Of a stretch of 64,000 nucleotides of DNA, positions 34,800-42,781 are shown in pieces (position 1 is the stretch's first letter; every line of letters begins with the position of its first letter). Both the position numbers and the translations under genes were made by a program. The notes below the pieces were generated by a model, which was not told where the DNA came from, made no database searches, and saw only the letters and a program-made list of their open reading frames with translations. The stretch lies in the NCBI GenBank assembly GCA_002163135.1, contig MAAN01000035.1, positions 1 to 64,000 of the forward strand, in the 5' to 3' direction. The DNA is from Alphaproteobacteria bacterium 46_93_T64. Lineage in GTDB: Bacteria > Pseudomonadota > Alphaproteobacteria > Sneathiellales > Sneathiellaceae.

Positions 34800-35240
34800 A
34801 TGTACAGAATTCTGATCGCCTGTATTTCTTATATAGTTTTGACGTTTGTTATCGCCATGACCTGGAATATGGTTTTATTTCGCGACATCTATATCTCGCT
34901 TGCCGCCAGTTCGTTGCGCCCGGAGCCGATTGTGCCATTGGGCCTATTGACTGTAGTAATCGAGGCGGTGGCTCTGTCGTTGCTGTTTCACACTTTTTAC
35001 CGCTCTGCGCCGAGTTTTAAAAATGCGCTTCTCCTTGCGTTGTCAGTCGGGACTTTCAACATGACTTACGCTGCATTCACTGTTCCAGCCAAATTTCTCA
35101 TTAGTCCAGTTTGGCAATATGCATCGTTGGAACTGGCCTTCGGCATAGTTCATTATGGACTCGCTGGAATAGCGTTCTTTTTCATCTTTGGTAAACGTGT
35201 CACGCAGGACGTTAGGGCTATTGATGGAGCGACATCATGA
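34800..35240 (+). CDS. Small four-helix membrane protein
   Basis: A 146-residue protein with four hydrophobic segments (about residues 5-28, 43-65, 75-95, 105-130). I can give no function. Proteins of this size and topology are often found next to HxlR/MarR-type regulators and are likely its regulated target. The last codons overlap the start of a YjbR/TfoX-like frame in an ATGA arrangement, implying translational coupling. Confidence 0.8.
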   Translation: MYRILIACISYIVLTFVIAMTWNMVLFRDIYISLAASSLRPEPIVPLGLLTVVIEAVALSLLFHTFYRSAPSFKNALLLALSVGTFNMTYAAFTVPAKFLISPVWQYASLELAFGIVHYGLAGIAFFFIFGKRVTQDVRAIDGATS

Positions 35241-35535
35241 GCTATGAGCAGGCCGTCAACGCTATTTTGTCAGTTGATGGCGTTGAACTATCTACAATGA
35301 TGAAAACGCCTTGCTTGCGGTATGAGGGCGATTTCATAGCTATGATGTTTGATAAAGAAGAGGCCTCATCATAAAAATCTCTCCTGAAAGAGTGAATGAG
35401 CTGATTTCTTCAAGTGTCGGCAAAGAGTTCAATTTCACCAAGAAGCGGTTCAAGGAGTGGGTTCTTATCCCACTCGAATATCAGACTAAGTACGAGAGTT
35501 TTCTTAACGAGGCGTTAGCTTATGCGAAGCGCTAA
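35237..35535 (+). pseudogene. Frameshifted YjbR/TfoX-N-like small protein
   Basis: Reads MSYEQAVNAILSVDGVEL, then TMMKTPCLRYEGDFIAMMFD and KEEA before a premature stop at 35372-35374. The next frame continues LIIKISPERVNELISSSVGK and FNFTKKRFKEWVLIPLEYQ to a stop at 35533. The two halves together give a coherent protein of about 99 residues of the MmcQ/YjbR-TfoX-N type. A loss of one C in the GAGGCC(C)TCATC stretch at about 35363-35366 explains the break. The start overlaps the stop of the membrane protein gene. It could also be a sequencing error in a short C-run. Confidence 0.75.
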
Positions 35536-35538
35536 TGC

Positions 35539-35603
35539 ATCCTCAATTAGATATTCATTAAATAAAGCAATGAAATCACTCCATATAATATCTAATTGAG
35601 GAT
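35539..35603. repeat. 17-bp perfect inverted repeat with 31-nt spacer
   Basis: ATCCTCAATTAGATATT at 35539-35555 and its exact reverse complement at 35587-35603, then TTTGAG. It sits between two convergent genes, so it may be a terminator with a long loop or a miniature element. Confidence 0.65.
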
Positions 35604-35616
35604 TTTGAGCGCCGGA

Positions 35617-36012
35617 CTAGAGTGGCGTAAAGGTCGGCAATTGTGAACCGTCATCAACCGTTTTGGAGAATTTCAACTGAACCGCTTGGCCAATTTCCAA
35701 ATTATCCAGATCACAATCAACGATGTTAGTCATCATCGAAATATCCGTCCCCTCCAGTGTCACATAAGCAATCGCGTAAGGGACTTTTGCCCGCCGCATA
35801 ACGCTGTAGGAATAGATAACGCCCTTGCCAGATGCTTGCTCAAAGTAGGTATCGTCACTTCCACAATGCGGGCAAATGGTCCGAGGGTAATAATGGGCGC
35901 TGTCGCAAGTTCGGCAATAACGAACCAGAAAAACACCTTCCCGCGTGGCATCCCAAAATTCCTTAGTTTCCGGGTCAACCATTGGAGCCGGGAAAATTTG
36001 TTGCTCGGTCAT
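35617..36012 (-). CDS. OB-fold zinc-ribbon protein (DUF35)
   Basis: A 131-residue acyl-CoA-binding partner protein. The rubredoxin-like zinc ribbon CRTCDSAHYYPRTICPHCGS (residues 32-51) is followed by an OB-fold (GKGVIYSYSVMRRAKVPYAIAYVTL). Such proteins pair with thiolases in bacteria and archaea and help pass acyl groups. The thiolase gene is immediately upstream, 4 bp away. The frame reaches 36156 but overlaps the thiolase; the Met at 36012 has a GGGAA site and starts MTEQQIFPAPMVDPETKEFW as in the family. Confidence 0.9.
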   Translation of the reverse strand: MTEQQIFPAPMVDPETKEFWDATREGVFLVRYCRTCDSAHYYPRTICPHCGSDDTYFEQASGKGVIYSYSVMRRAKVPYAIAYVTLEGTDISMMTNIVDCDLDNLEIGQAVQLKFSKTVDDGSQLPTFTPL

Positions 36013-36016
36013 AATT

Positions 36017-37186
36017 TTATTCCCTTTCCAGGATGAGAGTTGCACTACCGTGGCGTGTTCCAAGGGATCCGCCTGTGCCCTGAGCAACAGCCAAATCGCA
36101 ATTTGGAACTTGAACGGCCGGATGCGCTTCACCGCGCAATTGACGAACAGCCTCAATTACTTTCGTCATACCACCCCGATTAGATGGATGGTTATTGCAC
36201 AATCCGCCTCCATCAGTATTGAAAGGCAATTTACCCACACCAGATATCAAATTACCATCTGCTACGAATTTCCCGCCCTCACCTTTTGCACAGAACCCCA
36301 GATCTTCTAGCTGCATCAAAACTGTAATTGTGAAACTGTCATAAATTGAGGCATATTTAATGTCGGCTGGCGTAACTCCAGCTTCGGCAAACGCCGCCGG
36401 TCCTGTATATGCTGCGCCTGAATAAGTTAAATCTATTCTGCCGCCCATTTGATGCTTAGGTGCTTCACCAGCACCTTTAAGTTTTACAAGCGGACGGTTC
36501 AGAGATTTTGCAATTTCCGGCGCAACAACAACCAACGCACCGCCCCCATCACTGATCACGCAACAATCCAAACGATGCAGGGGGTCTGAAATCATTGGCG
36601 AGTTAACCACATCTTCCACCGTTACTACATCGCGCAACATAGCGTTCGGATTATGCTGCGCATGATGAGAAGCCGCGACTTTAATCCACGCAAGTTGTTC
36701 GCTTGTTGTGCCAAATTGGTACATATGGCGCATGGCACACATGGCATACATGTTTGCAACAACAGGAGAGAATGGAAACTCAAAGGGCACATCCGGTGCG
36801 TTGGCGCCGTAATTTCTTGGCGCCGTTCCCGTTGCCATGCCTTCCGCACGCGGGCGACCTGCAAGGGTTATCAACGCCACCTTACATTTTCCAAGCGCAA
36901 TAGCTTCCGCCGCATGGGCTACATGGATCAAATAAGAAGAGCCCCCAGTTTCAGTGCTATCTATATGGCGAAGATTAAGGCCCATATAATCGGCAAGAGA
37001 CAAAGGCCCAAGCCCAGGCGCGTCACCAGCACAAAAATACCCATCGACATCATCTTTAGTAAGGCCAGCGTCTTCCAATGCCCCTTTTGCACATTCCGCA
37101 TGTAACTGGGCCAGTGATTTATCAACTGCCTTTCTTGTCGGATGCTCGAAAGCGCCCGCAATATAGGCTTTGCCATTAATTGACAT
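36017..37186 (-). CDS. Thiolase-family protein (SCP-x/lipid-transfer type)
   Basis: A 389-residue thiolase-fold protein. It has the early GKAYIAGAFEHPTRKAVDKS, a nucleotide-like HVAHAAEAIALGKCKVALI stretch, and the late DSFTITVLMQLEDLGFCAKG and NTDGGGLCNNHPSNRGGM with conserved His and Gly. The usual N-terminal nucleophile Cys motif is replaced by STETGGSSYLIHVAHAAEAI (no Cys at that place). This is seen in the thiolase-like proteins that work with DUF35 and may not do simple thiolysis. Operon with the DUF35 gene; the substrate (acyl-CoA or sterol/side-chain) is unknown. Confidence 0.87.
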   Translation of the reverse strand: MSINGKAYIAGAFEHPTRKAVDKSLAQLHAECAKGALEDAGLTKDDVDGYFCAGDAPGLGPLSLADYMGLNLRHIDSTETGGSSYLIHVAHAAEAIALGKCKVALITLAGRPRAEGMATGTAPRNYGANAPDVPFEFPFSPVVANMYAMCAMRHMYQFGTTSEQLAWIKVAASHHAQHNPNAMLRDVVTVEDVVNSPMISDPLHRLDCCVISDGGGALVVVAPEIAKSLNRPLVKLKGAGEAPKHQMGGRIDLTYSGAAYTGPAAFAEAGVTPADIKYASIYDSFTITVLMQLEDLGFCAKGEGGKFVADGNLISGVGKLPFNTDGGGLCNNHPSNRGGMTKVIEAVRQLRGEAHPAVQVPNCDLAVAQGTGGSLGTRHGSATLILERE

Positions 37187-37260
37187 GAAAAAATATCCCT
37201 TCGTTTTTGTTAGTTTTTACGCTGGGAGTAGCGTGGTCTGTATTAGTTTCGAGCCGAATT

Positions 37261-37686
37261 TTATTTTTTGTTTTTCGGGCTCAAACCATAATCAGTTGTT
37301 GAGGCTGCTTCAATTGACTGTTTCGTAGCTTTCAACGCTTCTTCTACTTTTTCGCAAATTTCACTGAGCGTAAAAGGCTTTGAAATAACATCGTGAATAA
37401 GATCTTCCAGATTATAGGCCCTTTGACGTTCAGCGGCGTAGCCTGTCATCAACAAAATCCTAAGTTCTGGAAAATCTTTGGCGACTTTCAGGGAAAGGGC
37501 AATGCCATCCATGACCGGCATAACGATATCGGTCAAAAGCAAATCATATGCGTTGTCGGATTGAAGTTCATGTAGCGCCTCCGCACCATCGCGGACTGCG
37601 AAGACATCATGACCATGATGCGCAAGTGCACGCTGCACAAATTCGCGCAACGAAACCTCATCTTCTGCAACTAGAATGCGTGCCAT
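37261..37686 (-). CDS. Single-domain response regulator, CpdR-like
   Basis: A 141-residue receiver domain without output domain. The phosphorylation set is visible: VAEDEVSLREF (acidic), LLLTDIVMPVMDG (acceptor Asp), MTGYA (Thr) and SKPFTLSE (Lys). Length and the TDIVMPVMDGI pattern match CpdR, which in Caulobacter controls ClpXP-dependent cell-cycle proteolysis when unphosphorylated. The C-terminal 20 residues (KATKQSIEAASTTDYGLSPK) are an extension. The next gene downstream on the plus strand side is hpt. The CpdR role is inferred from size and motif. Confidence 0.78.
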   Translation of the reverse strand: MARILVAEDEVSLREFVQRALAHHGHDVFAVRDGAEALHELQSDNAYDLLLTDIVMPVMDGIALSLKVAKDFPELRILLMTGYAAERQRAYNLEDLIHDVISKPFTLSEICEKVEEALKATKQSIEAASTTDYGLSPKNKK

Positions 37687-37703
37687 TCCTCCCCCCGGAG
37701 CCG

Positions 37704-38243
37704 TTACTCTTTCACGATGTGGCCAATATATGGCAACTCTCTGTAATAATGCGCATAATCTAGTCCATATCCAATAACAAATAGATCAGGACAATCGAAT
37801 CCGACAAAATCAGCTTCAAAATCTACGATCCGCTTGCCTTTTTTATCGAGCATCAGGCACGTTTTCACCATCTGTGCGCCGCGATCCATCAAATCATTCG
37901 CAGCAAATTGCATTGTTCTGCCTGATTCGAGGATATCATCGATCAACAAAACCTTGCGCCCCTTCACGGTATCAACAATGTCGCGCGTGATGACAACTGT
38001 ACCGCTACTGATTTGTTTATCGCCATAAGACGACAATGCCATAAAATCAATTTGTGGGCGGACTCCAGCATGATGCAGAGAACGAATTAGATCAGCTGCA
38101 AAAACAAAGCTTCCTTTGAGCACAGCAATAACCAAGATGTCCGATCCCATATCCTGCTCTATTTGCTCTGCCAGTTCAGCATTGCGTTTTACAATGTCAG
38201 CGCTTGAAAAAAGGACTTCGATTTGTGGCTCATTTGGGGCCAT
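37704..38243 (-). CDS. hpt: Hypoxanthine phosphoribosyltransferase
   Basis: Purine salvage: converts hypoxanthine (or guanine) plus PRPP to nucleotide. The 179-residue length is standard. The PRPP motif VLLIDDILESGRTM and the KGSFVFAADLIRSL and VGFDCPDLFVIGYGLDYAHYYRELPYIG regions are diagnostic. It lies 17 bp upstream (on the minus strand) of the CpdR-like gene and may share its transcript. Confidence 0.95.
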   Translation of the reverse strand: MAPNEPQIEVLFSSADIVKRNAELAEQIEQDMGSDILVIAVLKGSFVFAADLIRSLHHAGVRPQIDFMALSSYGDKQISSGTVVITRDIVDTVKGRKVLLIDDILESGRTMQFAANDLMDRGAQMVKTCLMLDKKGKRIVDFEADFVGFDCPDLFVIGYGLDYAHYYRELPYIGHIVKE

Positions 38244-38297
38244 TTTATTCTCCAGTTCAAGATGCCTAGCTCCCTAATATGGGACGCATCCTAATTC

Positions 38298-39086
38298 CTA
38301 ATGTACTTCTTTGTGTTCGTCTTTTTTTGGTTCAGCCTTCTTAGGAGCCTCCATGTGCTCTTGTTCAGGCTTCTTTGGCGCAATCAAATGCGCCTTAACA
38401 TGCTTCGCTTCTTCCGGGGGCTGGTTCATACTGGACGAAAACTCTACAGATCCCCATGGTTCAACATTCTCAACTCCGGGCGCGGCACTCCAACTATAGA
38501 CATGCAACCCTTCAGAATCGACCAGCTGTATGGCAATTCTCGGGATAGGTTGCTGATGTGCGGTAACGTTGACGATATTACCAGTCACCGTCAACCTGAC
38601 AACACCATTTTCCAAGATTGATTTGGTCGTTAGGTTTTTAATTTCCAGCCCTAACAAATTGGTTGTTTTTACATCCAGCTTTATCATCTGATATAGTTTT
38701 GCCGATGCTGGCCAGAACTGAACTACGTAGTTTCGGCCATAAAAGCCACCTGCGCCCAAACCACCAAGGATCAGGATAAACAGCAACCAGCCAAGCCAGT
38801 TGCGCTTCTTCTTAGGCGGTTTTTCTTTTTTCTGAGCGCGCTTCTTGGAAGCGCGGCTCATTTCTTCAATACTCATCCCCTCAGCTTCAGGCACCTGTGG
38901 TGCCTCCGGCTCTGGCATTGGATCAGGTGCTTGTGGCAATTCCGCAACTTTTTTGGGCATGTCTTCAGGCGGAAATTCTCGCCATTTATGGCCGCATTTG
39001 GCGCATTTCACCATGCGCCCTTCGGCACTGACAGAAGCAGAATCAATTGAATAACGTGTTGAACAAGATGGGCAAGTTAATATCAT
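38298..39086 (-). CDS. MJ0042-type zinc-ribbon membrane protein
   Basis: A 262-residue protein of the alphaproteobacterial zinc-finger/DUF3426 type. The N-terminus has the MJ0042 ribbon ILTCPSCSTRYSID...VKCAKCGHKW (two CxxC pairs). A Pro/Glu linker and a basic stretch (KKRAQKKEKPPKKKR) precede a membrane helix at about residues 95-117. The outer domain of strands (LTVTGNIVNVTAH) matches DUF3426, and the C-terminus is a Lys/Glu-rich tail (PKKPEQEHMEAPKKAEPKK). Such genes commonly neighbour ftsE/ftsX in alphaproteobacteria, as here (divergent). Role unknown. Confidence 0.88.
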   Translation of the reverse strand: MILTCPSCSTRYSIDSASVSAEGRMVKCAKCGHKWREFPPEDMPKKVAELPQAPDPMPEPEAPQVPEAEGMSIEEMSRASKKRAQKKEKPPKKKRNWLGWLLFILILGGLGAGGFYGRNYVVQFWPASAKLYQMIKLDVKTTNLLGLEIKNLTTKSILENGVVRLTVTGNIVNVTAHQQPIPRIAIQLVDSEGLHVYSWSAAPGVENVEPWGSVEFSSSMNQPPEEAKHVKAHLIAPKKPEQEHMEAPKKAEPKKDEHKEVH

Positions 39087-39211
39087 GGGTAGGAAACAAT
39101 CAGTCCATGGGTTAAGCGTTGGTTTTTATAGGCGTAGGCTAGAACATGCACAAGACTAGGCAATAAATCTACTTTAGATTATCGTAGGCATGAATTTTTA
39201 AGGAGGGATGC

Positions 39212-39910
39212 TTGGTCAGATTTGAAAATGTCGGAATGCGATATGGGATGGGCCCAGAGGTTCTACGCGATATCAATATGCACTTGAAACCCGGCTCCTT
39301 TCACTTTTTAACGGGGCCAACAGGCGCTGGGAAAAGCTCTTTGCTTAAATTATTAGCACTTTCTCATAGACCAAGCCGTGGCCTCCTGACCTTGTTTGGA
39401 CAAGAGGTAAGTAAACTCCAACGGGAAGATTTGCCGTCATTTCGCAGGAAAATTGGTGTTGTATTCCAAGAATTTCGACTTCTCAATCACCTATCTGCTC
39501 TAGACAATGTGGCACTGCCTTTGCGAATCAGCGGAGCAGATGAAGACCAAATCCATACAAATGTGACAGAACTCTTGAGGTGGGTTGGCCTTGGCGAACA
39601 AATGTTTGCGAAACCACCCACTTTATCTGGCGGTGAAAAGCAAAGAGTCGCTATCGCTCGTGCAGTTATCAATCGACCACAACTTCTTATTGCGGATGAG
39701 CCAACGGGAAGTATGGATCCCGAGATGGGCCTCCGCCTCATGCATTTGTTCCAGGAACTGAACAAACTCGGGACAACTGTTGTTATCGCAACCCATGACA
39801 TTGAATTAATTCGCCGGTTCTCATCGCCAGTGATGTTCCTTCAAGAAGGGACACTTCATCACAGCGGCGCAGAAGAATACCTGAAACGGCATCGACGGAG
39901 CAAAGTGTGA
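39212..39910 (+). CDS. ftsE: Cell division ATP-binding protein FtsE
   Basis: ATPase of the FtsEX complex, which couples divisome position to activation of peptidoglycan hydrolases. 232 residues. Walker A GPTGAGKSS, Q-loop VVFQEFRLLNHLSALDNV, signature LSGGEKQRVAIARA, Walker B LLIADEPTGSMD and switch His ATHDIELI are all present. The start is a TTG at 39212 five bases after a strong AGGAGGG; an ATG at 39208 is out of frame and stops after five codons. The stop overlaps the GTG start of ftsX. Confidence 0.96.
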   Translation: MVRFENVGMRYGMGPEVLRDINMHLKPGSFHFLTGPTGAGKSSLLKLLALSHRPSRGLLTLFGQEVSKLQREDLPSFRRKIGVVFQEFRLLNHLSALDNVALPLRISGADEDQIHTNVTELLRWVGLGEQMFAKPPTLSGGEKQRVAIARAVINRPQLLIADEPTGSMDPEMGLRLMHLFQELNKLGTTVVIATHDIELIRRFSSPVMFLQEGTLHHSGAEEYLKRHRRSKV

Positions 39911-40794
39911 TTAGTTTTCTCGGTAAATCTCCAGAGTTGCAGCTGGAAAAAGACGCTTCCAGTAGGTATTTACCCATTGTAATTGCGGCCATGGTTTTTT
40001 TGGCGTCCCTTGCTCTTATTGGTCTTTTCTCCCTGCACTCTGCAGTACAAAGCTGGTCCTCTGCAGTAAGTGGTAATCTAACAGTGGAAATCGCCTACGA
40101 AGATGGCGTGGACCTTGACAAAAAAATGGCAAAGGCAGCCAAATTTCTGAAAAAATTCCCCGGAATAGAAGAGGTTAATCCACTCTCAATAGATGAAGCG
40201 GCTAGATTGCTGGAACCATATTTGGGACGCGCTGACATCATAAAACAACTCCCCCTTCCGAGACTGATCGAAGTTACAATATCCGAGGGAAGTTCTGTTG
40301 ATCTCCTCGCGACAGCAAAGAAACTATCCACAGAGGTTCCGGGTGCTATTTTAAACACGCATCGTCCTTGGCTCGATAAAATGATCCTGCTAGCCCGCTC
40401 TGTACAATTTTTGGCCGCCGCCATTATGCTCCTTGTAGGAGTTGTTACTGTGATCATAATTGTTTTCGCAGCCAGAACCGGAATGGTGATGCATCAGGCG
40501 ATCATTGAAGTCCTTCATCTTATTGGCGCAAGAGACAATTACATCGCTCAGCAGTTCCAGAATTACTTTGCACGTTTGTGCCTAATTGGCGCTATTCCGG
40601 GATCTGTTATCGCCATTCTTACCATGCAACTTCTGTCTTTATTGGCCGGACGTCTTGAAGCTGGACTGATTTCTGCCCCTACATTAATATTGGAGGGTTG
40701 GATTGCGTTGGCGATGGTGCCAATATTAGTTGTCTTGCTAACCACTGTTACCGTCCGCTGGATCGTAATGGGTTCTTTAAAACGGATGATGTAG
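39907..40794 (+). CDS. ftsX: Cell division protein FtsX
   Basis: Membrane partner of FtsE, 295 residues. It has an N-terminal cytoplasmic tail, a first helix (PIVIAAMVFLASLALIGLF), a periplasmic domain with GNLTVEIAYEDG and three C-terminal helices with LIGARDNYIAQQFQNYF, the conserved cytoplasmic loop. GTG start overlapping the ftsE stop (GTGA) couples the two. Length and topology are usual for alphaproteobacteria. Confidence 0.93.
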   Translation: MISFLGKSPELQLEKDASSRYLPIVIAAMVFLASLALIGLFSLHSAVQSWSSAVSGNLTVEIAYEDGVDLDKKMAKAAKFLKKFPGIEEVNPLSIDEAARLLEPYLGRADIIKQLPLPRLIEVTISEGSSVDLLATAKKLSTEVPGAILNTHRPWLDKMILLARSVQFLAAAIMLLVGVVTVIIIVFAARTGMVMHQAIIEVLHLIGARDNYIAQQFQNYFARLCLIGAIPGSVIAILTMQLLSLLAGRLEAGLISAPTLILEGWIALAMVPILVVLLTTVTVRWIVMGSLKRMM

Positions 40795-40795
40795 A

Positions 40796-41344
40796 GTGCT
40801 TGTACTTCTTGATAGAGATGGCGTGATTAACGAAGATCGAGATGATTTCGTCAAATCGCCAGACGAATTGGTTTTTGTGCCCGGTGCACTCGCAGCCATC
40901 GCCCGTTTAAAAAGGCATGGTCATATTCTGGCGATTGTTACCAACCAGTCCTGTATCGGCAGGGGTATCATTACGCCGGACACCCTCCACAACATCCATG
41001 AAAAACTACTCGACGCTATACGTGCTATCGGAAGTGATATTGATCATATTTTTGTCGCTCCTGATGCCCCATGGGAGGCAACCGAAAACAGAAAACCTGG
41101 AAGTGGAATGATGAAATCCGCCATGTTGATGTTCAAGGAGAGAGCATCGAACACAGTGCTCATCGGCGATAGTAAGACAGACATGCAGGCCGCCGCAGCC
41201 GCAGGATGCCATAGAATACTTGTGCGAACAGGCAAAGGCGCTAAAACACAAGCCGATGGGATTCCCTCCAATCTTTTACCTGTTTCTATAGCCAAAGATC
41301 TTGAAGAAGCATCAGGCTTTATTATTGGCGGGCGTTTTTCATAA
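40796..41344 (+). CDS. HAD phosphatase of the GmhB type, lacking the zinc motif
   Basis: A 182-residue HIS-III-type HAD phosphatase. The nucleophile motif LLDRDGVINED, the VTNQSCIGRGI motif II and the IGDSKTDMQAAAAAG motif IV match D-glycero-D-manno-heptose-1,7-bisphosphate phosphatase. The usual C-x-H...C-x-C zinc site is absent: the aligned region reads FVAPDAPWEATENRKPGSGM, with no Cys. Zinc-free members exist, but the substrate is therefore less certain. GTG start one base after the ftsX stop, and the ydcF-like start overlaps its stop, so it is embedded in the ftsEX operon. Confidence 0.82.
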   Translation: MLVLLDRDGVINEDRDDFVKSPDELVFVPGALAAIARLKRHGHILAIVTNQSCIGRGIITPDTLHNIHEKLLDAIRAIGSDIDHIFVAPDAPWEATENRKPGSGMMKSAMLMFKERASNTVLIGDSKTDMQAAAAAGCHRILVRTGKGAKTQADGIPSNLLPVSIAKDLEEASGFIIGGRFS

Positions 41345-41952
41345 TGCGTCACAAGATCTCTATATGGCCAAAACTTTTGGCGACTCTGGTGGTTCTTTGG
41401 ATTGGTGCATTTCTGTCCTATATCCACGAAATATCGGGATCAATCTATTCCACCGTTGAAACTGCAGATGGGATAGTTGTTCTGACAGGCACACCTGCAC
41501 GGCTTAATATGGGGTTTGATCTTTTAAAGAACGGAGCAGGCAAACGAATACTTATCTCTGGTGTCAACAGGCAGGTAAGTAAGGAAACCCTGCGTTTGGC
41601 TTTGGGAGAGAGCGAAAATGTCATGTCTTGCTGTGTTGATATTGGACACATAGCTCGCGATACAGTCGGCAATGCTTACGAAGCTTCCCTTTGGGCTTCC
41701 GAAAATAAATTCAATTCTTTGATCATTGTTACCAGCGCCTATCACATGCCACGTAGTCTGGTTGAAATGAACAGGCAAATGCCGGAAAAGCCACTTTTTG
41801 CACTCGCTGCGAAAAACGATGCTTTAAAACTTAAAAAATGGTGGCTTAGTCCATCAGTTTCCTATGTATTGGCAGCGGAATTTAATAAATATATTTTTAG
41901 CCTGATCCGAGCCAATCTGGAACGACTGGCCATGGATGGAGATACCAAGTGA
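41344..41952 (+). CDS. YdcF/ElyC-like DUF218 membrane protein
   Basis: A 202-residue protein with one N-terminal membrane helix (LLATLVVLWIGAFLSYIHE) and a DUF218 domain outside. The domain has GIVVLTGTPARLNMGFDLLK, KRILISGVN, ARDTVGNAYEAS and LIIVTSAYHMPRSLVEMNRQ, whose arrangement matches ElyC/SanA/YdcF. ElyC is linked to undecaprenyl-phosphate metabolism in E. coli; the exact role here is unknown. Start and stop overlap both neighbours. Confidence 0.88.
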   Translation: MRHKISIWPKLLATLVVLWIGAFLSYIHEISGSIYSTVETADGIVVLTGTPARLNMGFDLLKNGAGKRILISGVNRQVSKETLRLALGESENVMSCCVDIGHIARDTVGNAYEASLWASENKFNSLIIVTSAYHMPRSLVEMNRQMPEKPLFALAAKNDALKLKKWWLSPSVSYVLAAEFNKYIFSLIRANLERLAMDGDTK

Positions 41953-42680
41953 TTTTTCTGAGATCTTGCCTGTTTTTTGTATGTTTTTGGCTCTGGTCCA
42001 TCTTAATGAACGTGGCATTTCTTCCCATGCTAGCGTTTAACCGGATTTGGATCGTACGCGGACAAACCATTTGGTCTAAAGGCATCTTGGTTTTGATGAA
42101 AAACATTTGCGGCCTCAAAGTTGAGGTCCGCGGACAAGAAAACCTTCCAGAAGGGCGTGCGTTAATCGCTTGTAAGCATCAGTCCATTTTTGAAACGACC
42201 GCGTTTCATTGGCTCGTCAACGATCCGGCCGTTATTCTGAAAAAAGAATTGCTCAGTGTACCCATATATGGCTGGTATTGCCGAAAAACAAAAATGATAG
42301 CTGTAGACCGCAAGGGACATGCCTCGGCTTTGCGATCTATGATCGCGCAAGCTGAGCAAGCACTGGAGGATGAACGCCAGATTGTCATTTTCCCGGAAGG
42401 CACGCGCACCGCTGTTGACGAAGACCTCCCCTACCAACCCGGTATCGCGGCCCTGTACTCAAAGCTAAACACACCGATAATCCCAATGGCGCTTAACACT
42501 GGATTGTTTTGGCCCCGCAAAAAATTTCTGTGCCACCCAGGAACTATTGTCATTGAGTTTCTTCCGCCAATTGAAGCAGGCCTTAAAAGAAAAGAATTTG
42601 TGGGTCAGCTTAAGGCATGCATCGACGAAAACACAACCCGCCTTATCGAAGAAGGTCGCCGAAAACACATTGAAAAATAA
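41949..42680 (+). CDS. plsC: 1-acyl-sn-glycerol-3-phosphate acyltransferase
   Basis: Makes phosphatidic acid from lysophosphatidic acid at the inner membrane. 243 residues: an N-terminal membrane helix, acyltransferase motif KHQSIFETTAF, where the usual HX4D is HX4E (known in alphaproteobacterial PlsC), then VILKKELLSVPIYGWY, AVDRKGHA and the glycerophosphate motif VIFPEGTRTAVD. C-terminal PIVPMA-like IIPMALNTGLF is present. It starts on the ydcF stop, making ftsE-ftsX-HAD-ydcF-plsC one operon linking division, envelope sugar and lipid functions. Confidence 0.92.
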   Translation: MIFLRSCLFFVCFWLWSILMNVAFLPMLAFNRIWIVRGQTIWSKGILVLMKNICGLKVEVRGQENLPEGRALIACKHQSIFETTAFHWLVNDPAVILKKELLSVPIYGWYCRKTKMIAVDRKGHASALRSMIAQAEQALEDERQIVIFPEGTRTAVDEDLPYQPGIAALYSKLNTPIIPMALNTGLFWPRKKFLCHPGTIVIEFLPPIEAGLKRKEFVGQLKACIDENTTRLIEEGRRKHIEK

Positions 42681-42781
42681 GCGTTTATCATCAAATTCTG
42701 TTTTGATAAAGTTGCGGCGCGAGGGGAATTGGGCTACACTTGCACAACCGGCATTCAACGTAAATTTCAATTGAGGGTCCG

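Noticed and set aside
39208-39225. ATG at 39208 as ftsE start
   Set aside because: It is out of frame and stops after five codons; the TTG at 39212 continues into FtsE.
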